A stretch of DNA of 64,000 bases from Istiophorus platypterus (GCA_016859345.1 CM029114.1:9347501-9411500), one strand, 5' to 3'; counted from the stretch's first letter, positions 47,560-60,533 are shown. The notes: generated by a model from the sequence alone, not told the origin. Made by a program: numbers and translations.

Positions 47560-48340
47560 GTCATGGTGTCTAGCTAGTGTTTTTATGAGACCGATGGGAG
47601 GTCTCTCTCCCTCTCCGTTCTGTGTTGTAGTAATGAAAGTTACAGCACGTTCTCGCCCAGCCAAAGGTTGGCCCAGCCTAATGAAAACAGATGAAGCAGA
47701 GATAAAGTGTTTGCCGACATTAAGGGACTCATTTATCACCGTTAGCCCCCGAGCTATGGAACACCTTGGTCTGGAGCTCTCCTTTAACAGGCCCTGCCTC
47801 ACAGCACCCTGGTGGCACACTGCAGCCTTCCAGGCGCATGAGCACCTCCATCTTTACTTCTCTTTCTCTGTCATTTGTGGCATTTCTTTTGCATCCTGCT
47901 CGCAGATAATTTTAGCTGTTTACATCTCCACTTACACACTGTCTCATTCACAGGGTTTGCATAAGTTGGAGTGGGGTTTTAGCAGGGGGGGGGAATAATG
48001 AGTTTTAGTGGAACCTTATCAAATCGAAGGGATTTGGCAGTCCTTGCGGGACCTCCATCATCGCACCCTCAATGTTGACCCATGTGGGTTCAACAGCCAT
48101 CCGGAACTGAATCTCTTCTGTTGAGGGGCTCTATTCTCATCTAGCTGCTCATCTTGCCTGTGTATTAATGAATCTTTTCGGCTGTGTTTAAAGCTGCTTA
48201 ATTAAGTTCAAAGCAGCGCCCGGGGCACTGTGTGCCTGCTCAGCTGACCTCCCTACGAGTGGAAGTGTTGATTAGGAAGTGAAGAGACATGCAGGCACTG
48301 CAGGGGACGGCTATTGATTGAAAGGATAGAAAACCTCATT
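47560..48340. promoter_or_regulatory. candidate conserved noncoding block
   Basis: Unique, GC-balanced sequence with long runs that do not look repetitive, such as TTAAAGCTGCTTAATTAAGT and AAAGCAGCGCCCGGGGCACT. A 137-codon open frame at 47585-47998 lies inside, but I do not recognise its product and think it is incidental. Confidence 0.25.
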
Positions 48341-51300
48341 TGGATTTTTGTGATTGGAATATCGCACTGTACACGGGGGCTGTTTTTCTTCATTTGCCGA
48401 ATAACAATACCTCCATTCCTGCACTCACAGTTTGGTGAAATTGTCAGCTAAGTGAGGAATTTCTGTGATAAGACCAAACGCCGGAGTTTTCCCTCATCCC
48501 AATAATAGCCCTTCACCCTGGCCCGAGCTGTCTGCACAATGTCGACCTTTCAACACCACCTCACGAAAGTTGGCCGCTGTCGATCGATAGCGTGTTAGCT
48601 TTTTGTTTGTAGGTTCAGGCTGCCTTGGCTTTATTACAGCTGCTGAGAGTCATGGGGGAGTTGTGCACGGCTTTGTGAGAGAGGAGCTCCCTCTTGTTTG
48701 CCAAAAGTGTAATCCCGTCGTGACCCGCCGTGACCCTGCCCTGAGAGGAAAGCTGCTTAGACAGAAGTGCGTGTCTGTGGGAGCTCCCAGCTGCCTGGTC
48801 TCTCTCTCTCTCTCTCTCTTTTTCTTCCATATTTTGCCCACCACATTCACCTCACTCGCATTTTTTCCCCTATATGTCTCCATATACACCTTTCTATCCC
48901 ACAGAATCTCTCCCTTGCCTGTCATTCATTACTCCTCTTTTCCTCATTCTTTTCATTTTTCCGTCTCTTGCATCGAACTCCATGCACGCTTCACTCAGCA
49001 TCACCACTTCCAACACTCCCCCTCTTTGCCGCCCCTCCGTCCACCATCAAGGCTTTTAGCCTGTGAGGGAGCTGAGGCTTTGCTAAGTGGAGACAGATCC
49101 CTCTTTTTTTGCTCCAACAGAGAAAATAAACACACAAAGTCCTGCCTTAGACAGCCTACGGTATGGGCTGCAGAGCAGGACCACTGGTGCACGGGAAAGA
49201 GAGACTGAGGGAAGACAATGACCCCTGGAATCGATTTGGCATGGGTTGAAGCCGGGGCTAAATCTGCGTGGAACAATGCTCCACTGGGGCTGCTTGTTGA
49301 TTTGTAAATCTATTCATCTTTGAACAAAATTAGGCACCGAAATGAATCCGTAAATATGAAATTCCATGTTTGATCAGTCCTTATTATCGTGTAGAAGTTG
49401 TACAAGTCTGCCCAGGCTGGTTTTATGCAAAGCGCAAGCCAAAAAACAAAGATGTCACCCACAAGTGTGTGCAAAAAAAGCAAGAAAAAGACAATCCACT
49501 ACTGAAGTACCCCCCAGGACAGCAGCGGTTACAGAAGATCCACAGACTTGTGCGGTGTGTCACTCACTTACAATGCATGGTGGGACATTTATTTACATGT
49601 ATATTTGGTGCCCGGCCCAGGGGCATAGCATCACTGCCTGCCCGCACCCCTGCTGCGCCCATTCCCCGTTCTCTAGGGTGAGACATCACTTGGCGGGGGT
49701 CAGCAGCCATCTGATTCAGGAAGCACTGCGGGGGGTGTTTGTGGGGGGAGGAGGGGGAGGGATTACCTGGCATATCCAGACTTAGGGCAGTCTGAATCAG
49801 CAGGGGGGACAGATCATACCCCTCTGCTGACTGTTGCCGCAAATATAAAGCTAGTGCTTGGCCACTCCAACTGGATGACAAACACATTTAGAGGAGGAAG
49901 GGGGGGGGGGTTGGTAATGGGCAGAGGGAGAGCAGCTCTACTTAAGTATGATCATGTCTTTGAAATAGATAGGACACAAGCCAGCCAACTCCCCTGTTGT
50001 TAGTTTCAGCTGTTACCATGGCATTCTATGACAGTCACCAGCCATAGGTTACATGGTTTCTATGGGTAACAGTCGGTGCTGCAGTTCATTCACGTCTCCC
50101 ATGGCACTGAAAGATATCGCCCACCGTTTCCCAGCATCTTACAAGTTAAATCTCCCTTCTCAATACAGCTAGGTGTTCATTATGAAATATCAACACGCAT
50201 TCTTGTTTCTTTTTCTGTTTGTTTTTTTTTTTTATTTCAATTATTTTCAATGATTTGGGTCTACAGAGATTTGAAGTGGAGATTTAGTTGGAGAGATCTT
50301 AACAGAATAACCCAAGGTCAAGCCCGAACTAATCAGGCTCCTCATTCCCCTGGATGGAGTAATGAAGTAGAACGCTGACCCCCGGCTGACCCTGGGAATC
50401 TGTAGCAGGGAAAACAGGCCTGGAGACCAATTAGCCAAAAGTAAACGGAAATATTAAAACAGAGCAGTCACTTATTAATAAACATGATCTGAGTCACTCA
50501 AAAAGCAGCTTCAAAGCACTTCAGTGGGCCTTTATGCGAAAAGAGCGGTTTGATGTTTTACACCAACTGTCATTAAACCTGAAATCTTGCAAGATAATAA
50601 GCTCCTTTTAGTCTGTATCCTAAAGATGATTTGTTCTGAGCCTTGATTACAACCTGGTTAGCTCTCCTAATTATCTCATGCACTTGAGCTTTTAATGATT
50701 TCCATGATTCAATTATCTCTAACTGAATTCCTGTCTTCAATCAATTAAAGCCATAGCTGCATACTCATCCATCTTCCAATCAGGGCATCAGGAATCCCAC
50801 CATCCATTCTCATTTGTGAAGAGAGTGGGTCAAACAAATTAACAGAGATCGCATCCATCCATGTCTTTTTATCCTTTTTTTCATGGTTTCTAACCTTTTC
50901 TGTTACTTTTACTTTGTTACTCTTGGATGTACCTATGCTTTGTTTGGGATGGAGGCCCATCATTGTATCATCTCTCCTCAACAACAATACGGGCCTCCTA
51001 CATCCATGACCCTTTGTCTGCACAAACAACTGCTGTGCTTGTGATCATAATGCATTTTGGTGAGACCTTGAATAAATACACCATGGTCTTTTATCTAAAA
51101 ATCCTTCTGTCCTGCTCCTCTCTGCTGGTTATTGTTATACCGGATTTTATGGTGAGTGACACTTCATCTCTCAACACAACACACACTCTCTCAAGACACA
51201 CACTTAACAGCATAAACACTTGCACAGACACACTTTTGTACACAGACACACAAAGTTTGGCACCATCTGCTGGAACCTTTAGAAACATGTAAAAATAATT

Positions 51301-51559
51301 ATTTTTACAAATGTTTGTTATAAAGTTGTAAGAGAGGATATTTGTAATTAGGTGAACAATAAAAGGAACTGGTAAAAGTGAGATCAAACATATCAGAAAA
51401 TATAAATGATATAGGCTCCTTGATAGCAAATTGGTTATTTGTGACAGTGAACCAAAGGCATGTTTGACTGATGAATGCAGGTTGTTCAGCCAGTTCACAG
51501 TCAAATTAGAGGTTGAAAAGGCAGCACAGGAATGGTTGCCAAGGTGCCCAGATAGTCAT

Positions 51560-52280
51560 TTAACCCTCATTGGTTGAGAGAGAAGCTGAGGGCAGCGCAG
51601 CCTTTTCATATTCTGCTCTTTCCATCCCCATTATCTCCTCTGTCTCATCCCCGCAGCCACCAATATGGTTTCCTTGAAAGGGCTTTGCATTCTTTTAAAT
51701 GTAAATACCAAACTGTGCTCTTTCTGCACAGACATACAGGATGGAGCTGAAGATTAGGTTGGATGTTTCAACACCGCTGTGGCTTTCTCTTCAGCGAAAT
51801 CATTTAATGGCAGCGCCAACTGCAGAGCAGAGCGTTAGGGGTGTTTTGGTCACATTTAATATTGGGTAAGATCAAACACAAAGACAGGCCCACCAGACTG
51901 CGGTGGCCTTGTCCGAGCATCCCCACAATGATGGACTCTGTGGCACAAAAACATCGCTGCAAACTTCAATCTCGTCACACTCAGCAGTGTTCATCATTTT
52001 ACTGGGAAGATTCGGATGTCTTCGTTCAGAGGACTGCCTCAGTTATATCTTTTCTCAGAACCCTCGCATTTTTTTTTTGGATGGCGGTGAGTGTGCATTC
52101 CGTGGCACAATTTTCAATAGAGCTCCCCCTGGAGTAGCTGGGGAATGGCTATCACGACAATTATGCTGACAGCTCTTTTCTAAAGTGCACTTGATTTATT
52201 TGATTTAGCTAAGATTAATGGCCCTCCCTCGTACCAGGCCCGGGCTGAGATGTGCAGCAAAACATAGGCTGAACCTCTAC
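51560..52280. promoter_or_regulatory. candidate conserved noncoding block
   Basis: Unique-looking sequence with motifs such as AATCATTTAATGGCAGCGCC and TTAGCTAAGATTAATGGCCC. Inference from composition only. Confidence 0.2.
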
Positions 52281-54409
52281 ATAAGCACAGGTGTATGCTA
52301 CCTCAGATAATGAAATTGTATGAAATATATGTACACATCGAAGCATGTGTAGATATACTCGCAAATCATCCGTGAGCATGCCCAAAAGATTCATTCTAGG
52401 GCTTGTTTTTTTTCTAGTTACCCCTGAAGTGATAGGTTCATTCCTCCCCGTTGTACATTAGCTTGATAGATGAGTACAGCAGACATATACTAAAAACAAT
52501 AGAACCCACACTACCTATGGAACTCCAGTACTGTCAATATTAATATGTATAATATAATAATCTAATCAAGTTGAAGTGTCATATTCATTGTGTATGCATG
52601 ATGCAGGACAAAGTAAGAGTTTAAAATCTTGTTTTTGTTCTTTGATGTTTGAAAACATATACTTCTTTACAAAAAGAAAACTTCACTGATAAATACATCT
52701 GTTTACTCCAAAGCTTAACACTGTCATTATTATATGGAAATTACATGTAAACTCGACTTTGCAGACGTATTTCATTGGAAATGAAATCACGAACGTTTGG
52801 ATTTTAACTACATTTCCAGGTTTTTTCGTGTTTCTAATATAAATGAAACAAATGGCTTTTTACTTTTGCATCAAAAGCATCTAAAAGGGTCCATTTACAA
52901 GACCTCATTATGCTGCACCAGTTTCCGGCCTAGATTGCCACGTTTGCCTCGTATTAGCAAATTTGAAGTTAGTTTTCAAATGAGTTGCTTTAGTAGGAGT
53001 GAAAAACCCCTGGACAGTGACTCACTTGCTGCTGGTATCTATTTTGGTATGGGGTTGTTGTAAGGATGTTTTTGTAGTGCTCTACTTACGTATGTTGAAA
53101 TTGTAGTATTCTGATTCATCATGAATTAGTACTTTTGACTCATTTTCCTTTTGCCCTTATCTTGACAGTCTGGTGTTGTATAGATATACAAACTTCACTG
53201 CTTCAGTTTGGCTTCAGTTCCTTTACCGGAACTTCTACACTATTCAAAAGCCTATTCACTATACTTATGTTGCATACATACTTGTGTTGCATTTACTTAT
53301 ATGGTTTGATCACACGCACAAAAAACGGTATGTAGACACATGTTACTTGAGCTTGCTGCTAGAGGGAGACACCTGCCTCTCCGCTATGTGCCAGGAAGCG
53401 CTACGTCTGGCTGGCTGGCTGACAGTTGCCAAGCCAGCGGTCCGGTGCAGTCCAGTGAGGTTGGCACTGACGCCTGCCCATCTGCCTGAGTTGACACGTT
53501 TGCTCCCACACTACTTGTCCAGGAGGACGAAATGTGCTGTGGTGTCCTGGCAAAGTTCCCCGAAATGTCAACCTGGCGTGACAAACCCATGCCAGCCCCT
53601 TGGCCCTCACAGGCCTGGTAGTGTGGGGCATTGCCCTGAATCAGACGAGGAGCCAGGAACATGCCACGGTAACAAAAACTGCTGATCGACTACCGGGGCG
53701 CTACCATCTTGTCCAGGGTGGATAGAGCTTGTTCGGTCGGGCAGAGGATGACTGTTCTCATTACTGGCCCTGAACCTTTCAAAACTTGGCTATTCACTAT
53801 TCACTAGTTGATAGAAGGCAGCTGGATAGAAATGAGACATCATGAGCAGGGAACGCATGTGGGAAACATGCTTGGAGCCTCTGCTGAAGCAATCCTGTCC
53901 CATTTAAAAATTGTTATGAATGAAACCAATTGTAACTTGGCGTCTCCTCGCGCAGGCCAAAAACAATGAACGCAGAAGACAAATAACATGTGGAACATAT
54001 TTTCTCCTGTTTGAGCAGATGGTCCTGGAGGTGCTGTGAGGGTCTGATGTTGGCTGACTCTGTCCTGCAGTCCCCTCAGGGCAACAACTGTGAGTGGTCA
54101 TTAACACGGGGAGCGGGCCATGCCAGGAGAGAGAGGAGTCTAGCAGTAGTTAACAGCCACTATCCAGTTAAATCCTCCTCTTCTGTGCTCAACTGGAACA
54201 GCTACAGCTTTTCTACTGGTTGCCAAGGCTGTAAAGGCAACACATCATATAAGACCTTTGGAAAAAAGACATTGTTTTGCAAGTACAAAGGAACAGAATG
54301 GGTAAAGGTGTATTTCTACTCCACTGCACCTCATCGCTCACTTTTGCTGAATCTAAGGTTATGGCCAGGGCTGTCTGGCAGTTATCCATACGCAGCGAAT
54401 CATGGCACT

Positions 54410-54450
54410 TGTGTGTGTGTGTGCCTGCGTGCGTGTGCGCGCACATGTGC
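54410..54450. repeat. GT/GC alternating tract
   Basis: GTGTGTGT followed by GTGCGCGC and GCACATGTGC; imperfect alternating purine-pyrimidine run. Confidence 0.85.
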
Positions 54451-56040
54451 GTGAGTGTGCACGGAGGAGCTGTGGACAGGTATGACAAGCTGACCTCCAC
54501 ATGTTACCAGAGAGAGTGTGCGGCCCAGTGTTTCCTGTCATAACATGGGCTGCCTGGAGCCCCGAAGCACCAGCCTGACCAGGCCACTGGGCAGCCAGAA
54601 ATAATAGAGACTGGCAAGAGGGCAGTGAGGGGTCACACGGAGGGAGAGAGGGAGTAGGGGGGGACAGGGACATATGACAGGAGGACTGGTGGAAGAATGA
54701 AAGCGGGAGAGGGAGAAGAAGAGAAGAAAGAGAAATGTATTCAAGTGTGGGGAATGGTGAGGATAATGATGTGGGAGCAAGCGGGTCAATCAAGGAGCAA
54801 AGAGGGAGATAAAAGGAAGCAGAGCAAGGAAAGTGGCTGCTGTTCTCCCTGCGCATTACCGTCTCAAGCCTCTGAAGAGAGCTGAAAATCATGCTCAAAG
54901 GCAGCGAGGGAAGAGAAGAAGAAGTCTGACTGGTGCTTCCCGAGTTCTCAGAGTCTGTCAGACACGTCAAACCAGAAAAATAAGCCTCCGTACGAACATG
55001 ACAGACCACCTTGCATCTCTTCCCATTTGTTTTGAAGCCCAGTTTATCTTTGTGAGTATGATGTTGGATCGTTCTCAAGGTGCAGTCATTCGCCTGCAGA
55101 GATGGAACAGCTGAATTCACTTAGGCAGGCTTGGCCAGCAATTAAAGTCCTGGATTTAGAGTGATTGCATTTTGTGTCCTGAGGAGGCGCTGCCTGCCAT
55201 CTTGAGAGGTCTCATTAACATGGCTGCTGTGGGCTGTGCTGAACACTGCCACAGGCAGTTAAAAAATAATGGAGACATTATCAACCTTAATGCCTTGTAC
55301 CTGGAGTGGAGAAGATTTTTATAATCACTATTGTGATGGACCACAGGCTGCCAGTTGTTCGGAAGGGAAAGGTTGGATGAAGATAACCCTTTTTCTGACC
55401 AGACCCCTGTGTGTTTTTTTGATCAGCCACTACACGTGGGGAGTCTGAGCAGCTGGATTTCATTAATTGAGTGCTGGCAGCGTTCTGCTCTGGCGGCAGG
55501 GGTGAGTCACACTGGTGGGATTGGTCTCTTTCTCCCTGATATCATCTTCCAACCATAACTACAAATAATTATTCACTCAAATCCATTACCGGGGGTCAGT
55601 CAAGTTCCCCAATCAGTCCTAAAGTCCAATTACTGGCGCCAAGGCTGCATTCGCGCCTTCCTGCAGATGAAGGCCTGGCCCACAGGCTGCCCAGTAAATT
55701 ACACATAGCAAACAGTGGAGTGTGCATGTGTGCATGAGAGGGAGCCTCCTCAGGTGGGTAATAAAGCAGAGGTACATACTGGTCTCCCTGGGACATTCTG
55801 ACCGCACCATCTAACAGACTTCACCAGGTTAAATGGAATTAGCCCATGCAATGAGACACACTTCAAATACCAACCACATCTCATCACTCTACAGGCTAGA
55901 GAGCATTCACAGAGCAGCCTGGTATTAACATCCATCTCAGCAGTTGATATATTAAGACATGTCACCATAAGAGTCTTCTTATAAAGAGTCTGCACAATGA
56001 CCCATCAGAGCAGCATAATGAGTGGGGTGTTATGGCTAGG

Positions 56041-56042
<2 letters not shown>

Positions 56043-56102
<60 letters not shown>
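56043..56102. repeat. (AC)30 microsatellite
   Basis: About 60 uninterrupted bases of AC. Confidence 0.97.
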
Positions 56103-56109
<7 letters not shown>

Positions 56110-56290
56110 GGCTTCAATGCAGCCCTCCAACCCCATTAGCGCGTGGCTCCTTGTATCGTTTTGCAGCCGTCTTGAAAGTGAGCCCTGAGCCTTGAGGAAA
56201 TGCTTCTCACACACTCATCTGTCACTACAGAGAGACAGCAGTGCAGCCAGCCGAGCCGGAGCGGCCGGGTGGGCAACAAGGCAAGCAGTG

Positions 56291-56320
56291 TGTTTGTGTG
56301 TGTGTGTGTGAGAGAGAGAG
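56291..56320. repeat. (GT)n(GA)n microsatellite
   Basis: GT repeats passing into GA repeats. Confidence 0.9.
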
Positions 56321-56435
56321 TGGCTGTACATGTGTGAGGGTTATGTGTCAAGGGATGGATTGCGTGTATGTATGTACAAGATGTGTAGGTGGTGAGCAGG
56401 ACGGGTGTTCATGAGTGCGAGTGTGGTGGTATGCG

Positions 56436-56438
<3 letters not shown>

Positions 56439-56490
<52 letters not shown>
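56439..56490. repeat. (TG)26 microsatellite
   Basis: 52 uninterrupted bases of TG, complementary to the AC tract at 56043-56102. Confidence 0.97.
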
Positions 56491-56493
<3 letters not shown>

Positions 56494-57534
56494 GGCAGAG
56501 CAAACATAGCAGGGACGGGGTGAGGCTTTGTGGATCAGCAGCCCATGACCAGTTGTCACACTGCACACATACACAGACACAGCTCCCAAATCAGCCTGGT
56601 GGGAGGGCCGGCCTGACATTTCCCTCAGTGTCAGGCTTCCCTCACGCTCTCATCTGACCAGAAAACCACCAAACTATAACGCACACACAACCGACAATAG
56701 GGAAAAAACATAGCTGCCTGCCTGTGTGTGCTACGATGTGCCGGCTTTGTTTACCGACGTTTGCAGCAGCCCCATTGTTCCGTGCTCATTCAAGGCTTTG
56801 AGGTTTTGATGAGGAAAAGTTGAGTTTTTTGGACTGCAATTACATCAGCATGAGGGCACCGTTTTTGCTTTGTCCCGAGCCAGGAAAGCATTGTGACTTG
56901 AGACTGCTGACACAAAGGAAGACTGTCCATGTAACCTCCTCCATTAAACATGAAAAAAACCTCATCAAAGAGCCAGTCTCTGTCCTGCTTACATTCAAGG
57001 GATCCAGCGAAATGCTAAACACATGTGGATGGGCCCTGTGTTTAGGCTATAATGACCAAACACGATCCAGCAGTATTTGAGTTAATCTTCCTCAGTGAAA
57101 CCGCATGGTGTTGTTTACACTTGAGACAACTGTGTGTGTACATATATGCATGTCTGCGTGTGTGCGTATGTCTGGGGGGGGGGGGGCCAGAGCTGCAGAA
57201 CTCACTGTTCCCTTTTGCAAAGCCAGAGCCGTTACAGTGTGTATGTGTTTGTGTCAGCATGATGGAGGAGAAGGGTGTTACTCAGACCTAATGAATCCAT
57301 CTGCATTCAAGGGGCATTCTTCCTCTCCTACGCAGGCGGGAGCAAACGAGCAGCGACCTGGGAGCCCGTCCAGCGGTTGGGGGGCTCGGGCTCAGTATTT
57401 CCAAAGCAGACTGAGCAAGGACAAGCGTGGATTAGTATCAAATTCACCCAACCCCTCCCCCCTAAAATGTAGGCTATTTTCAAAGAGAGGGTCGAGGTTG
57501 AAAGCTGTACAGTCACACACTCAACCCTCCTGTC

Positions 57535-57557
57535 GTGTACTGTACTGTACTGTACTG
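57535..57557. repeat. TGTAC pentamer array
   Basis: Four tandem TGTAC units; the array is its own near-complement because GTAC is palindromic. Confidence 0.9.
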
Positions 57558-58794
57558 AGCTTTGCTCCTTTCTCTTTTTCAGCGAGGACTGAGAATAGCC
57601 GAGGAGGGCTTGGCACTGAGGGCGAAGAACTTCAGTACAGCCTGTGCTCCACGAGAGTGGCAGCTGCTGATGTCCTCACCTCCGAGTGACCTGGCACCCT
57701 AGGCAACCTCCATGAAGAATGGATGGAGGGCAGGGGGTGGGGGCATTATGAAGGAGAGTGGTTGGCACGGAGGACCCAGTCATTAGGATAATGAACCCAG
57801 AGCCGAGTGGAATTAGGGAGACCTCTAGTGGCTGGAGAAATCAAGAACTCATCTATAGGGGGTACACATCCTGAACACCACGAACTCTACACACACTTTC
57901 TAATAATAAATCCAATCATTACATTTGGCCAGTGTCCTTATGTGAGTTTTTTCATACCTTTATGTCATCCCATTTTTTTTTGTCACACACTATAATCTGC
58001 ATTTAATAAAATGTCTTGATGCCATTATCTTATGATGTATTAAATGGATTAGCTCCAAGTTAAACTGTATTTCTGACATTTCACTGAGTGCAACAAGTTC
58101 AGGACGGTGACTTAATTGCTTCACTGAATTTTAACTGGGCCGGCATTTTTTGGAGGAATACCTTTTTCCTCGGCCATAAGCGTCACATTTTCCAGGGATC
58201 GAGCTCTTCAGCCGCTGTGTGAAGAACGTCCGGTATGATTGTGGCACCAGCAAGTTTAACAGAAAAAGCTCCACCCAGTTTCTCAGCTTCATCATGTGAA
58301 ACATCGTTCATAGTCTTCACATCTTAGATGTTGGCTTAAAAAAAACAAAAAACCCCAAAACACCCATTTAAAATGGATTTTAAAAAAACTCAATGTATTT
58401 CTTAACATATCCTGGATTATATTATTTTTATATATTTGATCTATTATTACTGTTTGTATTTCTTTTATTATCGTCATTATGATCTTTGTCTAAACATTTT
58501 GAAACTATTTTTTTCAAAATTATAATTGTTAGTTATTATGCAGTCAACACAGTTTGCATCTTAAAATTACCATATAGTTAAGTGAACTTTTTTGATACAG
58601 AACTGATTATGTTAAGGTAGCATTTTGTGCCAACCACACTGGCTTTCATTATATTGTACCTCATGTTATTTTCAAATTCACTTGTATATTGGTAAGGTGC
58701 TGATATAATTGAAGAACATCAAAAACGAACATAAAAAAAAAACAAAACAAAACCGATAACTCCTATCTCATAACAACATGCTGGTGCTCAGTGT

Positions 58795-59090
58795 TGATGC
58801 AATTAATTCAATTGACCAAACAGTCAACCTACAATATTGATAACCGATTAATTTTTTTTTAGATCATATAGACAGGAGAATGGCTAATATTTGCTGGTGT
58901 CAGCTACGATAAAAGACTTACTGCCTTTCTCAGTCCTCAATCCTGAAAATTAAGGTTGTGGGAAACTATTGTTTTGGTTTTTTTTAATAAACCATTTTCT
59001 GACTTTTTATACAGCGATTGATTGATTATTCGAAAAAATAATTACAGATTTATTGCTCATTACATTAATCACTTCTTGCAGTTGTAGTTT
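58795..59090. mobile_element. hAT-like MITE remnant (copy 4 of 4)
   Basis: Contains GATGCAATTAATTCAATTGA, TTGATAACCGATTAATTTTT, GATTGATTGATTATTCG and an end near CTTCTTGCAGTTGTAG. Boundaries are approximate. Confidence 0.5.
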
Positions 59091-59989
59091 GGACAGGTAT
59101 TTTATGCAGAATGCTGCTGTAATGACTGATGTCTTTGTAGAGAATGTGTGGATTATACAAGTGCGTGCCACTGGCACCCGAGTCTACCACTTTACCATGA
59201 ATAAAGCAGAATGTCTGTTTAAAATTAATAAAATAGCTGCAGTGAGGTTATGAGTATGTGACTCCTTTGTCTTTTGATCTCTTGTGGTGTCCAGGAGTGC
59301 AGTGCATTATGAAGGTAATTCTAAAAATATTAAAGTGTCTTGTGCCTAAATTACTGTAGAAGTAACTGAGCAGCTGACTCATTCAGGGGATACCTAGCAG
59401 TGACATTTCTGGCTCAAGAGTGCAGAACACATTTCATTACATCTTCTGACAAATCTCAGGACTAATATTCGTAGAGGTTACATTAATCAGTCCCCTCTTT
59501 TTCATATCATGAGCACAAGGACAGAGTAAGCTTAGCCAACTGTACTGACAGATTTAATGTTCTTCACATTCGTTTAAGATTCACATCATCCTTTTAATAT
59601 ATGACTCCACTGAGAAAATATATTAGTGAATTAAAATCATCTTGAAAGTGCAGTTGTCCAAGAGAATTTGTGTTTCTTAATAAAGCAATGTCCATGGCAG
59701 GGAAACAAGTGATTCTACAAATATCACTGCTCTAAAGCTCATCTTCTTATTAATGCTTTTTCGGGGTTATAAAATGCGTGTATCAGTGATCAGTCAGTTG
59801 GCAAGATATTCAGTGACAACTGCTTGTCACAGATCACACTCCACAGGCTTTCCAAGTGTAGAATCATGGCCTTTACAATCCTGTTTTGTAATAATGTCAT
59901 TACACCTGGGGGCTGTAGTGTCCAAGACGACAGTTCCAGTACCCTCTTTACATTAGAAGGAAAGAAGAAGGGATGATGGCAGCAAAACA

Positions 59990-59995
59990 TTTAAT
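59990..59995 (-). terminator. mmaa: candidate poly(A) signal ATTAAA, mmaa
   Basis: On the minus strand ATTAAA lies about 250 bases after the mmaa stop and is followed by GTTTTGCTGCC and a T/C-rich stretch. Another ATTAAA (60016-60021) and an AATAAA inside a repeat (59049-59054) are alternatives. Confidence 0.35.
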
Positions 59996-60239
59996 AGCTG
60001 CCAGAGCTCTGCTATTTTTAATGTTTCACTCCTTTGTCCAAATGTGAATGTTTCTTGAAGCCGAAGGTGAAAAATTAAAACCGTCTTCTCAGTCAGGCCT
60101 CTACTGATTTGGATTAAACTAAAGCTGTGTTCCTGTGGAAGGGCTGACTTTTGTCTAAGGTATTTTAAATTTTAAATAGGTGTTTTTTCGGCACAGAGTG
60201 TCCCTTATGAACCATGACACATCCATCCAGTCGCACTGT

Positions 60240-60533
60240 TTAGTATGAAGATGATGACGAGAATTCTTTCAGAAGGAGATCAGCAGCCAGGCCTGGAGAG
60301 ATAGCCCCTTGGGTGACCCTCTCCTCAAGGTGGGGTAAAGCCTCTCTGACACTGGGGTGATTCTGGAAATGGCAGAGGACGTTCTCCTGGATCAGACTCC
60401 ACATCCAAACCTTCTGCTGGGCCCTCCGTCGGCCCTGCAGTTCACGGCTGGCTAACTTGGCGTCCCGGTACGACTCCATCTTGGCCCAGACCTCTGGGAT
60501 GCCCTCACCGGTGTGAGAGGAGGCACGCACCAC
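60240..60533 (-). CDS. mmaa: mmaa last coding exon: C-terminal part of the GTPase and dimer region
   Basis: MMAA is the mitochondrial G3E/MeaB-type GTPase that loads and protects adenosylcobalamin on methylmalonyl-CoA mutase. This 294-bp exon gives 97 residues and the stop (TAA at 60242-60240). It reads VVRASSHTGEGIPEVWAKM, then QQKVWMWSLIQENVLCHFQN and GAISPGLAADLLLKEF, aligning along its length with the human C-terminus. SSHTGEG sits at the guanine-binding G5 loop, where human has SARSGEG. The C-terminal helices form the family's dimer contact. The exon starts in phase 0 after the minus-strand acceptor CCCCCTCAG. The tail ends in a run of Ser and Tyr unlike the human FKSRD. Confidence 0.96.
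   Translation of the reverse strand: MVRASSHTGEGIPEVWAKMESYRDAKLASRELQGRRRAQQKVWMWSLIQENVLCHFQNHPSVREALPHLEERVTQGAISPGLAADLLLKEFSSSSSY

Larger units (their letters stand above)
46291..59985. other. intergenic region between znf827 and mmaa (about 14 kb)
   Basis: I find no coding sequence I can support. Contents: hAT-like MITEs (46466-46806, 58795-59090); microsatellites at 54410-54450, 56043-56102, 56291-56320 and 56439-56490; a (TC)n run near 48799-48819; G-runs near 49901-49910 and 57174-57186; and a TGTAC pentamer array at 57535-57557. The stretches 47560-48340, 50100-50900, 51560-52280 and 55420-55640 are unique-looking with balanced composition and may hold regulatory elements. 52280-53400 and 57850-58790 are AT-rich with nothing seen. 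Confidence 0.6.

Noticed and set aside
47585..47998. 137-codon open frame downstream of znf827
   Set aside because: No recognised protein. The block may be regulatory DNA instead.
54359..55120. 253-codon minus-strand open frame
   Set aside because: It is Ser/Pro/Leu-rich, from a pyrimidine-rich strand and a GT tract, with no domain and no splice context. Probably chance.
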